From: Bacillota bacterium
GTDB taxonomy: Bacteria > Bacillota > Clostridia > DSM-8532
Assembly: GCA_023415205.1 (NCBI GenBank)
Contig: JAEZLR010000028.1
Span: 54,350 to 118,349, forward strand
DNA length: 64,000 bases
Reading direction: 5' to 3'
Part shown: in pieces, positions 10,501-17,487 of the stretch
Position numbering within the stretch: the stretch's first letter is position 1
Layout of the letters: the number at the start of each line of letters is the position of its first letter
Made by a program: the position numbers and the translations under genes
Notes under the pieces: model-generated
The model's input: the letters and a program-made list of their open reading frames with translations, nothing else
What the model was told of the DNA's origin: nothing
Database searches by the model: none

Positions 10501-11376
10501 AGCACCCCGATTCTCAATTTGGTCTTGGATTCGGATGCAGCCGCAGACATTGCGAGCCGAGGCTTTAGTAAGATTGATATTACCATTGAGATTGTGGACG
10601 GAAAACTTTCGGTTACCATCCTAGCTGATGGTCAAAGGCTGGGCAATGTGAAAGGACATATCATTGCTTCACTGAATGTGGGGAATGCCGGCAGCGGAAC
10701 CGTCGCAGAGATGATAAAGGAGGATGGCACAGCAAGCCTGGTCAAGCTGACAAATGTAAATAACGGCATGCTGACCGTACCTCTCAACGGGTCCTCTGTA
10801 TTCAGAGTCGTTGACAATACTCGTGATTTTAGCGATATCCAAAATCATTGGGCAGCTAGGCATATACAATTTGTGGCGGCACGAAACCTGTTCCAGGGCA
10901 CGGGTGGCAACCGGTTCAGTCCATCCATTGGAATGACAAGAGGTATGATTGTAACGGTACTGGGTAGGCTCAGTGATATTGTCCCAGATGATTACAAAGG
11001 CCGGAGCTTTAATGATGTCGATTCGAACGCTTTTTATGCCAATTATGTGGAATGGGCCGCCTCAAATGGAATTATTAGAGGCAATGGTCAAGGAGGATTT
11101 TTACCCGACCAGAATGTAACCCGTGAACAGCTTGCTGTGATTTTGTATAACTACATTAAATATCTGGGGCTTGATTTGATTGAACAGAACAGTGGGAATC
11201 ATTCCTTTGCTGATGAAAATAATATCAGCGACTTTGCAAGGGAAGCAGTAGAAGCCTTATATAGAGCAGGTGTGATCAACGGGAGAAGCGGCAATCTGTT
11301 TGACCCGAAGGGTACTGCCACCCGGGCAGAGGTTGCTGCAATGCTTGAAAGATTAATTGCGGGCATATCATGGTAA
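1513..11376 (+). CDS. Giant S-layer-homology surface protein, 3,287 residues
   Basis: Exported multidomain protein probably held on the wall by SLH domains binding secondary cell-wall polymer. I chose ATG 1513, not the in-frame ATG at 1453, because AAGGGA sits just upstream and a classical signal peptide then follows (Lys-rich start, Leu/Ile core, cut near SPALA-A, residues 30-31). Approximate map: Calx-beta-like segment 195-300; Ig-like segment with VEFSEPV 486-596; two Big_2-like segments near 720-815 and 1110-1180; Gly/aromatic-rich beta region 1675-1850; repeat region resembling a beta-propeller 1940-2230; CARDB-like segments from about 2375; two tandem cadherin-like beta-sandwich repeats 2733-2825 and 2832-2921; Thr/Asp-rich linker; three SLH domains 3105-3285. 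No catalytic motif was seen. Role inferred: adhesion, scaffold or envelope protein. Domain boundaries are by eye. Confidence 0.88.
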   Translation: MQKNSVKMKILSILLIVSVLLTLIPSPALAAISATKNNSLEQNHEILEILKGIVGDDAKAQEILEMLMSLGLLDESGEFRSVQVNVDGEYLTLDDIRELVNSDDADLDKVVSVDGTYLTLGHLKVMIEIEDELQRLYETYFSEDITLSEEHKKALDSIEAQLEGEGIPLVSSMPLGDVHVPSGIDHTIRAMVDTSTLNCNNGSGSQSATIKLVDSNGNVLSKVPDYDISIRYRFVDGSAKKDTNYKETSGFSGTVKFTANSTQTQKNITFDIINDVSRFSGQKAFLIQFYDPSNIVLLDNNNGTEKDNMLSAEKVILINKNYTWPTIDRSFKVGNNFRLIKYSVNRSLWATSRDSYVIPDDMLDIIKNYGIYNTVELGVTVHENLVQISLFATIGDDGGNLFNDDFKPDGYYNYDILRLDTDGSAKAGVTYKKTFRPESFDLRKLEKTGSFSLHQGGSLYLAQNSPPYDIDYYSDRYIRFYDTVAPTVKSVTIPTSGVKYQYGQSIPVNVEFSEPVNMTNVQMNVNDRTLAPLESGSTGTSKATFLYEVNQREEFDDLTITDITGAVDLSEIEQEVYSGTAFNDVMGGLSKFYSFTTSTNATIQLDDNRNTVVTAFLPISDNELTRWIDHEVVYDETTGEMMLTTVYASIDGGTTKIPVFGVEGSDGALSGLQCTFTADLNLSDTDVTRAVEFFYADDGTTFKNMVGKYATYTVPPVVFLEADDIKISDDFPEDGVVFLQEGAASFNLTYNLKKSATWNKPEDFEWASSNTHVATIDKNGVIVLSGQPTGETPVFFTLTAKNGDMEGKAVTVSSTPLTVKVGLTPFLSIPEGTNQISVRSGDNAEVRWTSNLITKNAENGKNTEFTIEVFLADYMDGLLNKGPSIHVQTVTGNEIDPVSSYTIPASVLNGISLIGRYSYIVEVSAVHPYKAGESLKASAYISINSKPALVKLKSLDSYFITDNTESLNINWSLENFDTINGSEFEMEITDNAKGTVIHRQTNTQDSGGSHILSLPKVENGFRDVYTITTKAKNTLDSTWSYDSFVLYVYSDDALKIWIDGYDAGEAHTMSNREWISKLSSEEILALNREIYLKNVLSINYGDHTWGQLKDQIKWNSSDSSVASINFKDINIYNNIEDLSYISYRPTDTFILTGLRDGIARITATHAATNKTVSVDVEVDTLKDKLYLFQISPKAKTTLIYTNGNGEERTVETNDNGELALYEESGIQSEIHMKSSYGGSEYVGTLYNTVSSEKDYTMLELYPVNYFRLREISTAELFFIKPFVFPLRGGVPLYSGDVILRGGVYKNGEYCADAKLNDLPGTQDQIITIGENGKFTVKMDPTQFWVHSSDEELNANDELEFIFEVRFPDDEYYPYLLSINCNVGYEDAIKFGDKAIRLKKVPDENKYKPFIVTQYVDYGFKSNVLLNVLNFSGNIGLGQTTEQTELITTVFWWGEDINSDNEKHMLTLKDKHDIIPEGQTSSSLIYPFSTIKATRNNFIMNRDTMKDWLEPGERRAMSLILTQADGSPYKDEPLRFSIVNMVEVESAENSPEINDWYGDLSDFLEVNPTGLDVADDLIESGLKYLWKVGLDNEDTSGIFAVSLAPTVDPTVFSVLAHLNIGNMSNDNATGVYAEDDISYDLDYTPGLMDSIAMLKGNYLEKSKKTYKENSSKAVHRSGSVSYTLGGYIEGELRYNDDKKKWEFSTTGGGFNAGGGYSYSWNYNTFVGPVPVTAQFTLGGTAEVIFKSVVLEGDKAWKLYKEDSVKHYLTTLRLYAYIRAFAGLGFDYSIAAIKIGLFGQISVDAQFAFLNRPQIQSKPDAGQKLSMDGKVGIEVVLKFLFVSHEHVLASTDFNLMNKTYNQWDSIHKLWEDITKKNEDTSDKAKLMLSAPMTEDTPSNPVSSSTIIERRDYLEKFERTWNDPVSKRGLLMATGVTKDEVSHLETNSYPYSNPVLTDDGQIMLYVSDADSTDVEKTEVRWTKLTAGGYPNGTAIETVPGGYGDSQVKLAGNQSFAAAAWVRQSKSIHKEAGDPVTNADIALMSNSTEIMAAMYNGTDWEVFQLTDNATPDLAPAVATNGSNVMVAWRSVYAADSTNPLDFSGSDTIKYRIYNKSTGKWSEIQTLYNGTSGAVRGLEASMLEDGASAVVYTIAANDVELTGSDMSPLETVYAVISPDGNVVKNVRQTKDAYLDENPQITTVRFEDGKERFVLGWYSEHDTDGVKVNDIRLSAFDNTGILHDGFIDSINSVNANATVKISRNFRFVNNANTIDELSILWTETENAHVTEDKKVVPDRDLLKAVKFRSDKGFIYITAPLKVAEMDDYTLIDHFGVYNAGLNTVKAVLLGTNYGSGYREVTIEVEDGSGTSTRTILVPIAVSNLYTATGTYKNKIGVDYVAVDYTSIIRGMQIPVQFSVYNGGVDIINSITLKIGDNTAVYDEEFSLLPNDSRILTVYYDVPEDRLVNPSYTITAEFESAGSEIVTDTLYLDIPDIGVSSLVSLSNDNGKRVMEMTLYNGSDSILDGSGRQVKIGFYSDEACTVPVTQISGQEAGSVFTVDEEDLSLIDAGAYTHQFYFDIGAYVGEGKEIPDGGVRLYAKAWIEEKVDPSDAASEMDTIVEYNDANNIRTILFESLLDLYHAPVTLSTEQTREAGETEAKVIVKNNSLVNTATGNLIVSLLDESGNVLDSQQSYDTHAANQGLITLGGEQTAVRVFRFNQEGASVAVSYSNAVLTRKDNANLAALSLKGIPLVLDTGKTDYTVSVKDMTQTFISATTEDPDAEVTVNGVSTELGNIPFNLSYGRNEINIEVTAADGVTVKDYTITVINTRTLFSGNTYLATLIFNDQAIALEDAKTEYAVEVKDLNNAYISATTQDPEATITINGLPLESGSMSVPLDVGLNTITIRVTGADGVLARDIYLKITNTKTKSDTSTDNSKDTDSTTAYHYISDDVIARLIKDAGKGNRVLIKPYYTGHEKRFVFSLSTHGMSGIADSGAALELSTPILNLVLDSDAAADIASRGFSKIDITIEIVDGKLSVTILADGQRLGNVKGHIIASLNVGNAGSGTVAEMIKEDGTASLVKLTNVNNGMLTVPLNGSSVFRVVDNTRDFSDIQNHWAARHIQFVAARNLFQGTGGNRFSPSIGMTRGMIVTVLGRLSDIVPDDYKGRSFNDVDSNAFYANYVEWAASNGIIRGNGQGGFLPDQNVTREQLAVILYNYIKYLGLDLIEQNSGNHSFADENNISDFAREAVEALYRAGVINGRSGNLFDPKGTATRAEVAAMLERLIAGISW

Positions 11377-11424
11377 ATTTATAATTATGCGGAACCATCA
11401 TGCTTTAGAAAGAGTGAAGTTATT

Positions 11425-11835
11425 ATGTGGATTTGTCCTAAATGTGGGCGGGAGTTTGTGAATAACCAGCAAGACCATTTTTGCGGAGAACCACCTAAAA
11501 CCATTGATGCCTATATATCACTACAGCCTCAAAAAGTTCAGTCATTATTAAATCAAGTAAGAAGCACACTTCGTGACGCGCTCCCCGAGGCAGAGGAGAG
11601 GATCTCGTGGAGTATGCCTACTTACTGGAAAAAGCATAATATCATCCATTTTGCAGCAGCTAAAAAGCACATCGGGTTATATCCCGGGGCAAAGGCCATG
11701 GAGCATTTTTTAGACCGGCTGACGGAGTACAAAACGAGCAAAGGTGCGGTACAGTTTCCGTATGCGAAACCGCTCCCCTTGGAGCTTATTGCAGAGATGG
11801 CCAAATGGTGCCATGAAACGGGGAATCATCACTAA
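11425..11835 (+). CDS. DUF1801 (YdhG/YdeI-like) protein with N-terminal zinc-ribbon-like motif
   Basis: A 136-residue cytosolic protein. Residues 4-20 carry CPKCG and a later HFC, which together could bind one metal ion. The remainder matches the DUF1801/YdhG family, a small frataxin-like fold, with motifs ISLQPQKVQ, EERISWSMPTYW, IGLYPGA and GAVQFPY. The biochemical function of the family is not well defined. It sits between two SLH surface-protein genes in the same direction, 48 bases after the first, with no terminator visible in between. No functional link to them is evident. Confidence 0.75.
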   Translation: MWICPKCGREFVNNQQDHFCGEPPKTIDAYISLQPQKVQSLLNQVRSTLRDALPEAEERISWSMPTYWKKHNIIHFAAAKKHIGLYPGAKAMEHFLDRLTEYKTSKGAVQFPYAKPLPLELIAEMAKWCHETGNHH

Positions 11836-11885
11836 AGGGTGAACGATGCAAGACCTTGTCATTCTATTGAGAAGGAGGACGAGCA

Positions 11886-14800
11886 ATGAAAAAACTAAAA
11901 AGGCTATTATCCTTTGTACTTGTATTCGTATTGGCTTTCTCTCAGCTGCCAGTAATGATACAGGCGGTCGCGGACAAGGAGTGCGTTATCGTGAGTGCTG
12001 ATGGCTTGGTTGAAACAGAGTATATGACCTTTGGAGAGGCCATGGACGCTGTCAACCATGGAGAGACCATCAGGCTTTTGGGGAATGTGGACTATGTAAA
12101 GAATGGCTCGCTACCAGCCATCACCATTAAAAATAAAACTATAACCTTTGATGTGGGTGAGTTTACCCTCAATGTCTCCAATAATCAAGGAGATGCCCTC
12201 AAGGTTGGTAGCGGTGGAGAGGTTTTACTTGAATACCAAGAAGACGGGGAATTCAATGTATCCGTTGGTGGTAATTACGGTCGTGGTGTTTATGCCGAAG
12301 ACGGTGGGACGGCTACTGTGACCAATGTCTCTGCCAGTAGTGGGGGAACTATCGGTGTGAGTGCTGAGTCATCAGATGAATATGGGCCAAGCGTTGTCAA
12401 GGTGTTGGGGAATGTTACCGCAACGGATGATGTACAAATTGGAGTAGCTGTAAGCAAGGGCGGTGAAATTGAAATATGCGGCGATGTCATTACACACGAT
12501 GTCGTTTCGTCCATACAAAGCTTTTATGGGACTGTTACTGTTAATAATATCACGGCTACCGGAAGCTGTGCGGTAGGGGCCAGCGCTGACGCGGGTGGTG
12601 AGATCACAGTCTTGGGCAATATTTCAATCACAACCGAAAATTGGGCCATAGGTACACAAAGCGATGAATTAGCAAAGCTTTGGGTGATGGGGGATATTAC
12701 TGTAAAAAGTGGAAGAGCAGATGCCGAAGGGGTGAAAGCTTCAAGTGGCAGTGAGGTAAACGTGTTGGGAAGTGTTCATGTGGAAAGTACCAACGATAAG
12801 GCTATTGGTATTACAACCTATGGTGAAGAGGACCCATACGGTTACGGTAGAATTACCGCGGGTGGCAGGGTTGTGGTAAGCGGCGATGTTACGGCGGTAT
12901 CCTCCTTAGAAGTAGAGGATGCTTCTGTCGGTGTATATACAGAAGCCTACGCATCGGAGAGTGACAGCGGAGGAGTCGTCACGGTGGAGGGCCGGATTAC
13001 TGCGCAAAGATATGCAAAGTATAAGATATCTGATGGTGAAACCTCGTCCTTTGATAAAGAGCACGGCGTTGCGGGAACTGACGATTATGAGGGTTATTGG
13101 ATCTATAGGGACTCATTAAGTGAGCTTCGTGTCCGGGGTCTTCTCATTAACACTCCTTCGCTTCCCGATGCCACCTTGGGGACAGCTTATTGCATGCCTC
13201 CTCTATCGACCCTATACCATCCTATTACCACCAGTGGTGACGCTTTGACTTTCAATGCCAGCGGGCTACCCGATGGGTTATCCATTGACTCAGAAGGTGG
13301 TGTCATTAGCGGTATACCGGATGTTAGTGCATTCTCAAAAACACCCTTCAGTGTTACGGTGACAGTTACTGATGGCAAGGTGCGGGCAACGAAAGTCATG
13401 CCGCTTACAGTAAAGTTTGAGCCGGGTACAACCTTTAACGTCACTTTTAACAGTGTGGGCAAGGCGCATGCCCAACTTTCAGTCGATGCCGGTGAGAGCA
13501 TAGGAAATGGTTGGCCCCAAGAACCGGTGCGCACCGGCTATGCCTTCGGAGGCTGGTATACGGGTGAAAACGGCACGGGTACAGAGTTTACCAATGCCAC
13601 CCTGATTCTTTCCAACATCACCCTGTATGCCAAATGGACCCAGCAGGTTGATGACAATGATGATGATGATGATAATGACGATGGCAATGATGATGACCAC
13701 CAAACGCAACCCAGTACGCCACAAGCTCCAGGTTCTTCGGCTCAATTGAAAACAGGAAATGGCAATGAGTTGACTCTTCCCATTTTGGTTGATACAAAGT
13801 CAGGCCATACTTCGGTAGATATGAGTGCCAGCGGCTTCCCAGAGGGTCATACAGTTCTTACCATGCCCTCTCTTTCTGGTATTAACTCCTATGCGGTTGA
13901 TATGAAGTTTTCGCAATTGCAGCAAGCCCATGGTCAGCAAACACTGACCCTCAGCACCGACATAGGGGACATCACCCTACCGTCAAATATGTTGACAGGT
14001 ATGGAGGGTATTACCGGAAACAAGGCCCGGATTACCCTAGGCCTAGGCGATAAAAGCCGTTTGCCCGATGATGTTAAAGAAGCCATTGGCGACAGGCCGC
14101 TCATCCAGCTCACCCTTTTTGTTGACGGTAGACCGATAGCATGGAATAACCCTGATGCATCGGTAACTGTTTCGATTCCTTATACACCGACTGCCGAAGA
14201 ATTGGAGAACCCAGACAGCATCGTTATATGGTACATAGACGGCTCGGGCAAGGTTGTTACCATACCCAATGGGCGATACGACCCGGAAAGCGGAAGGGTG
14301 ATCTTTGAAACCAACCATTTCAGCGATTATGGGATTGCTTATCACCCAGTGAGCTTCAATGATATAGTCCCTAACGCGTGGTATGAAAAAGCAGTAAGCT
14401 TTATCGCAGCCCGTGGTATTACGGCCGGTACAGGCAATGGAAGCTTTAGCCCCGATTCATCCATAACTCGGGGAGAATTCATTGTGATGCTCCTTCGTGC
14501 CTACGGCATTGCACCCGATGAAATGCCCCTGGACAATTTTGTCGATGGGGGGGACAGCTACTATACCGGATACCTGGCATCGGCCAAGAGGCTGGGCATA
14601 TCCGCCGGTATCGGTAACAACAGGTTTGGCCCAGACAGGGTTATCACCCGTCAGGAAATGCTTACCCTTATGTACAATGCCCTCAAGGTACTCAACAAAT
14701 TACCCTCAGAGCATTCTGGAAGAACACTTTCCGATTTTTCCGATGCCTCTGAAATCGCCCCATGGGCAGAGGAAGCCATGAAGCTAATGGTAGAAAGCGG

Positions 14801-14894
14801 AATCACGATCGGAACCGGAGCAAAGCTCAATCCTATCGGTACCTCCACCCGCGCCGAGATGGCTCAAATCCTGTATAGGCTGCTGTCCAGATAA
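11886..14894 (+). CDS. SLH-domain surface protein with predicted beta-helix, 1,002 residues
   Basis: Start ATG 11886 follows the strong RBS GAAGGAGG. Signal peptide: MKKLKRLL followed by a hydrophobic stretch, cut near residue 27-29. Residues about 50-380 contain irregular repeats of the form 'G-G-x-V-x-V-x-G-D-V/I-T' alternating with 'A-I/V-G-V', which suggests a right-handed beta-helix. Then come a putative-Ig (He_PIG-like) segment 425-509 with GLPDGLSID and GVISGIP, and one InlB/Listeria-Bacteroides-type repeat 514-589 (FGGWYT, LYAKW). A run of Asp and Asn at 589-606 forms a linker. Three SLH domains occupy about 822-1000. It is likely a wall-attached adhesin or carbohydrate-binding protein. 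No catalytic residues can be assigned. Its SLH anchor matches that of the giant upstream protein. Confidence 0.87.
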   Translation: MKKLKRLLSFVLVFVLAFSQLPVMIQAVADKECVIVSADGLVETEYMTFGEAMDAVNHGETIRLLGNVDYVKNGSLPAITIKNKTITFDVGEFTLNVSNNQGDALKVGSGGEVLLEYQEDGEFNVSVGGNYGRGVYAEDGGTATVTNVSASSGGTIGVSAESSDEYGPSVVKVLGNVTATDDVQIGVAVSKGGEIEICGDVITHDVVSSIQSFYGTVTVNNITATGSCAVGASADAGGEITVLGNISITTENWAIGTQSDELAKLWVMGDITVKSGRADAEGVKASSGSEVNVLGSVHVESTNDKAIGITTYGEEDPYGYGRITAGGRVVVSGDVTAVSSLEVEDASVGVYTEAYASESDSGGVVTVEGRITAQRYAKYKISDGETSSFDKEHGVAGTDDYEGYWIYRDSLSELRVRGLLINTPSLPDATLGTAYCMPPLSTLYHPITTSGDALTFNASGLPDGLSIDSEGGVISGIPDVSAFSKTPFSVTVTVTDGKVRATKVMPLTVKFEPGTTFNVTFNSVGKAHAQLSVDAGESIGNGWPQEPVRTGYAFGGWYTGENGTGTEFTNATLILSNITLYAKWTQQVDDNDDDDDNDDGNDDDHQTQPSTPQAPGSSAQLKTGNGNELTLPILVDTKSGHTSVDMSASGFPEGHTVLTMPSLSGINSYAVDMKFSQLQQAHGQQTLTLSTDIGDITLPSNMLTGMEGITGNKARITLGLGDKSRLPDDVKEAIGDRPLIQLTLFVDGRPIAWNNPDASVTVSIPYTPTAEELENPDSIVIWYIDGSGKVVTIPNGRYDPESGRVIFETNHFSDYGIAYHPVSFNDIVPNAWYEKAVSFIAARGITAGTGNGSFSPDSSITRGEFIVMLLRAYGIAPDEMPLDNFVDGGDSYYTGYLASAKRLGISAGIGNNRFGPDRVITRQEMLTLMYNALKVLNKLPSEHSGRTLSDFSDASEIAPWAEEAMKLMVESGITIGTGAKLNPIGTSTRAEMAQILYRLLSR

Positions 14895-14953
14895 AAGGGG
14901 AATGAGATAGAAACGGTAGTAACCCATTAGAAGTGAATACAAGCAAAGAGTAA

Positions 14954-14994
14954 GGCTGTTTCAGTGCTATTAAATGAATTGAAGCAGCTTTTTT
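14954..14994 (+). terminator. Intrinsic terminator after SLH protein 2
   Basis: GCTGTTTCA (14955-14963) pairs with TTGAAGCAGC (14979-14988, one G-T pair), followed by six T. Confidence 0.7.
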
Positions 14995-15025
14995 GCTTTA
15001 CAGCATCTTTTTGATCATTCTTCTC

Positions 15026-15054
15026 TTGACAATGATAGACTATTGTAATAGTAT
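15026..15054 (+). promoter_or_regulatory. Promoter of the blaI-like operon
   Basis: TTGACA (15026-15031), a 17-base spacer and TAGTAT (15049-15054). The -10 box lies inside the first operator dyad, so repressor binding would block RNA polymerase. Confidence 0.65.
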
Positions 15055-15074
15055 AAAGACTATAGTAATAGTCT
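15037..15074 (+). promoter_or_regulatory. Tandem operator dyads for the BlaI-type repressor
   Basis: Two 18-base dyads of the form AGACTAT-NNNN-ATAGTCT. The first (15037-15054, spacer TGTA) has one mismatch and the second (15057-15074, spacer AGTA) is perfect. Centres are 20 bases apart, about two helical turns. The dyads overlap the -10 box and the expected transcription start. BlaI/MecI repressors bind dyads of this size near their own promoters; assignment to this repressor is inferred from position. Confidence 0.7.
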
Positions 15075-15090
15075 AAAGGGGTGAAGAACC

Positions 15091-15447
15091 ATGGAAATCA
15101 AGCTATCAGATGGAGAACTTAAGCTGATGGAGTTGCTCTGGAGCCGTGAGCCGGTCAGTGCGAAACAGCTTAGCCTCTGGGCCGCCGAGCAATACGGGTG
15201 GAATAAAAATACAACCTATACCGTCATAAAAAAGCTTGTTGATAAGAATGTTATCCTACGCACAGAACCTAATTTTATGTGCACGGCCCTGGTGAACAAA
15301 GAGGAGGTCCGTAAGTCGGAAACCGAAACGTTGATCTCAAAGCTGTATAACGGCTCTAGGCATGCATTGTTTTCATCCCTGCTGGAAGATGACAGCTTGT
15401 CAGAAGATGAGCTGGATGAGTTGAGGAAGCTGATAGAAAAGCGGTGA
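15091..15447 (+). CDS. BlaI/MecI/CopY-family transcriptional repressor
   Basis: A 118-residue winged-helix repressor. The N-terminal half has the family pattern: LSDGELKLMELLW, a helix-turn-helix region with VSAKQLSLWA, and the recognition segment NKNTTYTVIKKL that contacts the operator dyad. The C-terminal half (about 75-118) is the dimerisation helix region, in which the paired M56 protease cleaves known members. RBS AAGGGG precedes ATG 15091. The gene is followed after 4 bases by the M56 protease gene, as in blaI-blaR1 pairs. Likely autoregulated through the two dyads upstream. No beta-lactamase gene is adjacent, so the inducer is unknown. Confidence 0.9.
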   Translation: MEIKLSDGELKLMELLWSREPVSAKQLSLWAAEQYGWNKNTTYTVIKKLVDKNVILRTEPNFMCTALVNKEEVRKSETETLISKLYNGSRHALFSSLLEDDSLSEDELDELRKLIEKR

Positions 15448-15451
15448 GCCT

Positions 15452-16369
15452 ATGCTGGGGGAAATGTTCTATTGGGTATTAAATATGAGTATTCTGGGTA
15501 GCTTTACCGGGCTTATTGTTTTGCTAGTGCGCAAGATAAAACGATTGCCGCGGTTTGCTCCCTATGTGCTTTGGTTGGCTCCATGGATTCGCTTTTTGAT
15601 CCCTTTTGGATTTGTCAGTGACTTTAGCCTGATGAATCTGATCTCAAAGCTCACCATGAAATCTATTGTTATATATGAGAAGCACCCTTTTCCAGAGCTA
15701 ACCTTGACTAACTTTGTTATGGCTGCTGAAGACTATTTTCCTATGACCTATAAGACAAGGCTTCTTGAGCAAGTGTTTACAGTCGCTTCCATTGTATGGA
15801 TGGTGATAGCCGCTGGAGCATTGATCGCCTTCCTCTACCTCTATTGGATGACAAAATCGGAAATCAAAGATGCAGTACCTATAGGTGATAACCTATTTCT
15901 TTCTGAAAAAATTCTGTCACCTGCCGTGTATGGGATATTTAGACCTAGAATTATTTTACCCAAAGGCTTACTTAAAGGGGATTTGCCCTATATTTTGCAG
16001 CATGAGAGCATCCATATACGCCGACGAGACAATTTCTGGCGTGCAGTAGCTGTTGCGACTGTTTGCATCCATTGGTTTAATCCCCTGATATGGCTGATGC
16101 TCAAAGCTTTCTTAGCCGATATGGAGCTTTCCTGTGATGAAAAGGTCTTGAAAACATATGGGGTTGAACAACAAAAGGCCTATGCTTTGGCCCTTTTAAA
16201 TTGCCAATCAAACATAACCATGCTGACATCGGCCTTCGGGGGTGCAAAAATAAGGGTGCGAATAGAAAAGATACTATCCTTTAAAAGGATGACAGTGTTT
16301 TCCAGCCTTTGCTTTCTGATATTAATCATGATAATTGCCGTGGTGTTGCTTACAAATACGGCCATGTAA
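15452..16369 (+). CDS. BlaR1-like M56-family membrane metalloprotease
   Basis: A 305-residue integral membrane protein. Four hydrophobic segments lie near residues 5-27, 38-55, 110-131 and 200-220, with a C-terminal membrane helix near 284-302. The zinc-protease motif HESIH is at 184-188 and the downstream ELSCDE at 225-230 supplies the third ligand, as in BlaR1/MecR1. The large extracellular penicillin-binding sensor domain of BlaR1 is absent: the protein ends just after the last membrane helix. It therefore resembles short M56 proteins that sense an unknown signal and relieve repression by cleaving the BlaI-type partner encoded just upstream. The next gene begins 10 bases later. Confidence 0.85.
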   Translation: MLGEMFYWVLNMSILGSFTGLIVLLVRKIKRLPRFAPYVLWLAPWIRFLIPFGFVSDFSLMNLISKLTMKSIVIYEKHPFPELTLTNFVMAAEDYFPMTYKTRLLEQVFTVASIVWMVIAAGALIAFLYLYWMTKSEIKDAVPIGDNLFLSEKILSPAVYGIFRPRIILPKGLLKGDLPYILQHESIHIRRRDNFWRAVAVATVCIHWFNPLIWLMLKAFLADMELSCDEKVLKTYGVEQQKAYALALLNCQSNITMLTSAFGGAKIRVRIEKILSFKRMTVFSSLCFLILIMIIAVVLLTNTAM

Positions 16370-16379
16370 GGAGAATTAA

Positions 16380-17339
16380 ATGAAAAACAGGTATAAGGTA
16401 TTTTATTTGTCTTCTCTGGCGCTCTTGATTCTTTTGTCTTTCTATCCTATTTATATGGGCACAATAACGCTATCCCACGCTATTCAAAAAGGAGCTATTG
16501 CGTCCATAGACTATCCGAAGTACATTATTCCGTACACACCGATTTGCCTATCGCTGATTATAGTTGCGGCTCTTTTTCCTATTATTTATAAGCTTTGCAG
16601 GAAATATGCTTTGGTAGTTGCTTCTTTATTGGGCATGGGCCTTTTTCTAGGTGCTGAAATCGGTTTTGAGCAAATAAAGGTCATTGAGGGCTATACGGAG
16701 TTTCCCCTTGAAAGCTGGCAATACAGCCTGTGTATCGCAACCCCGGAAGTACTGAAAGCCATAGGAGAGCCCATCTATGCCCAGAACAATCCCTCCTTTA
16801 AGGTGCATTTTTACATCATCGCCATGATCATTGTGCTTACTGTCATTGGTTTGATATATGGCTTTACCCATATGGTTAAGGAGAATGATACATCAAAGAA
16901 GAAACCACTGATTGCTCAATCCCTATGCGTCACTGTTTTTGTAGGTCTCTGTATTCTTGCCTGCTTTACGGCCTTTTACCGAAACGGTACCTTGAACATA
17001 TCGCCCCTTTCAGCCTTTTTAATGAGCCTGTTTTTTATTGTCTTTGGTGTCACCTTCGGGGTATATTTCGGGTGTATTTTCTTTGGCAAACAGAAGGGGT
17101 TATCCATCACCATCCCAAGTATTATTGCAGTTTTGACCACCATTGCGATGTATATGGGCGAGCTGGTATTAATGGATGGAGAGTTGTTCAAGTATGGAGA
17201 AGGAGTTCTTTTTGAGCCTCTAGGTCCACTTCCTTTTGCAGCCGTGGATTATCTGGTTATTGCCCTTTCAGGTATAATTACTGGGTTCCTGCTTCATATT
17301 CTCAACAAAGCACCCTCTCGTCAGCATGTCTCCCCATAA
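16380..17339 (+). CDS. Polytopic membrane protein of unknown function, third gene of the blaI-M56 operon
   Basis: I do not recognise a family. The 319-residue protein has about eight hydrophobic segments (roughly 8-26, 47-68, 75-92, 142-163, 178-197, 211-235, 245-262 and 285-306), short loops and no catalytic motif. One more polar segment near 93-140 may face outward. RBS AAGGAG lies just before ATG 16380, 10 bases after the M56 gene, so it is very probably translated from the same mRNA and controlled by the BlaI-type repressor. By position it occupies the place of the regulated output gene. An envelope or antibiotic-stress function is a guess from context only. Confidence 0.7.
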   Translation: MKNRYKVFYLSSLALLILLSFYPIYMGTITLSHAIQKGAIASIDYPKYIIPYTPICLSLIIVAALFPIIYKLCRKYALVVASLLGMGLFLGAEIGFEQIKVIEGYTEFPLESWQYSLCIATPEVLKAIGEPIYAQNNPSFKVHFYIIAMIIVLTVIGLIYGFTHMVKENDTSKKKPLIAQSLCVTVFVGLCILACFTAFYRNGTLNISPLSAFLMSLFFIVFGVTFGVYFGCIFFGKQKGLSITIPSIIAVLTTIAMYMGELVLMDGELFKYGEGVLFEPLGPLPFAAVDYLVIALSGIITGFLLHILNKAPSRQHVSP

Positions 17340-17346
17340 GGAAAGA

Positions 17347-17369
17347 GACCGTGTATCGGTCGCTTTTCT
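17347..17369 (+). terminator. Intrinsic terminator of the blaI-M56 operon
   Basis: GACCG (17347-17351) and CGGTC (17357-17361) form a short stem followed by GCTTTTCTT. The stem is short, so confidence is moderate. Confidence 0.5.
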
Positions 17370-17487
17370 TGTGGTCATTGAATGAATCTCAGTTGTGTGA
17401 AAAAAAGAATTTATCGGCACTTTTCCTGAGGGAGGAGGGGGCTTTCAATCAGAGTGGCAAACTGGAATCTGTGGCAGTGATTATCAT

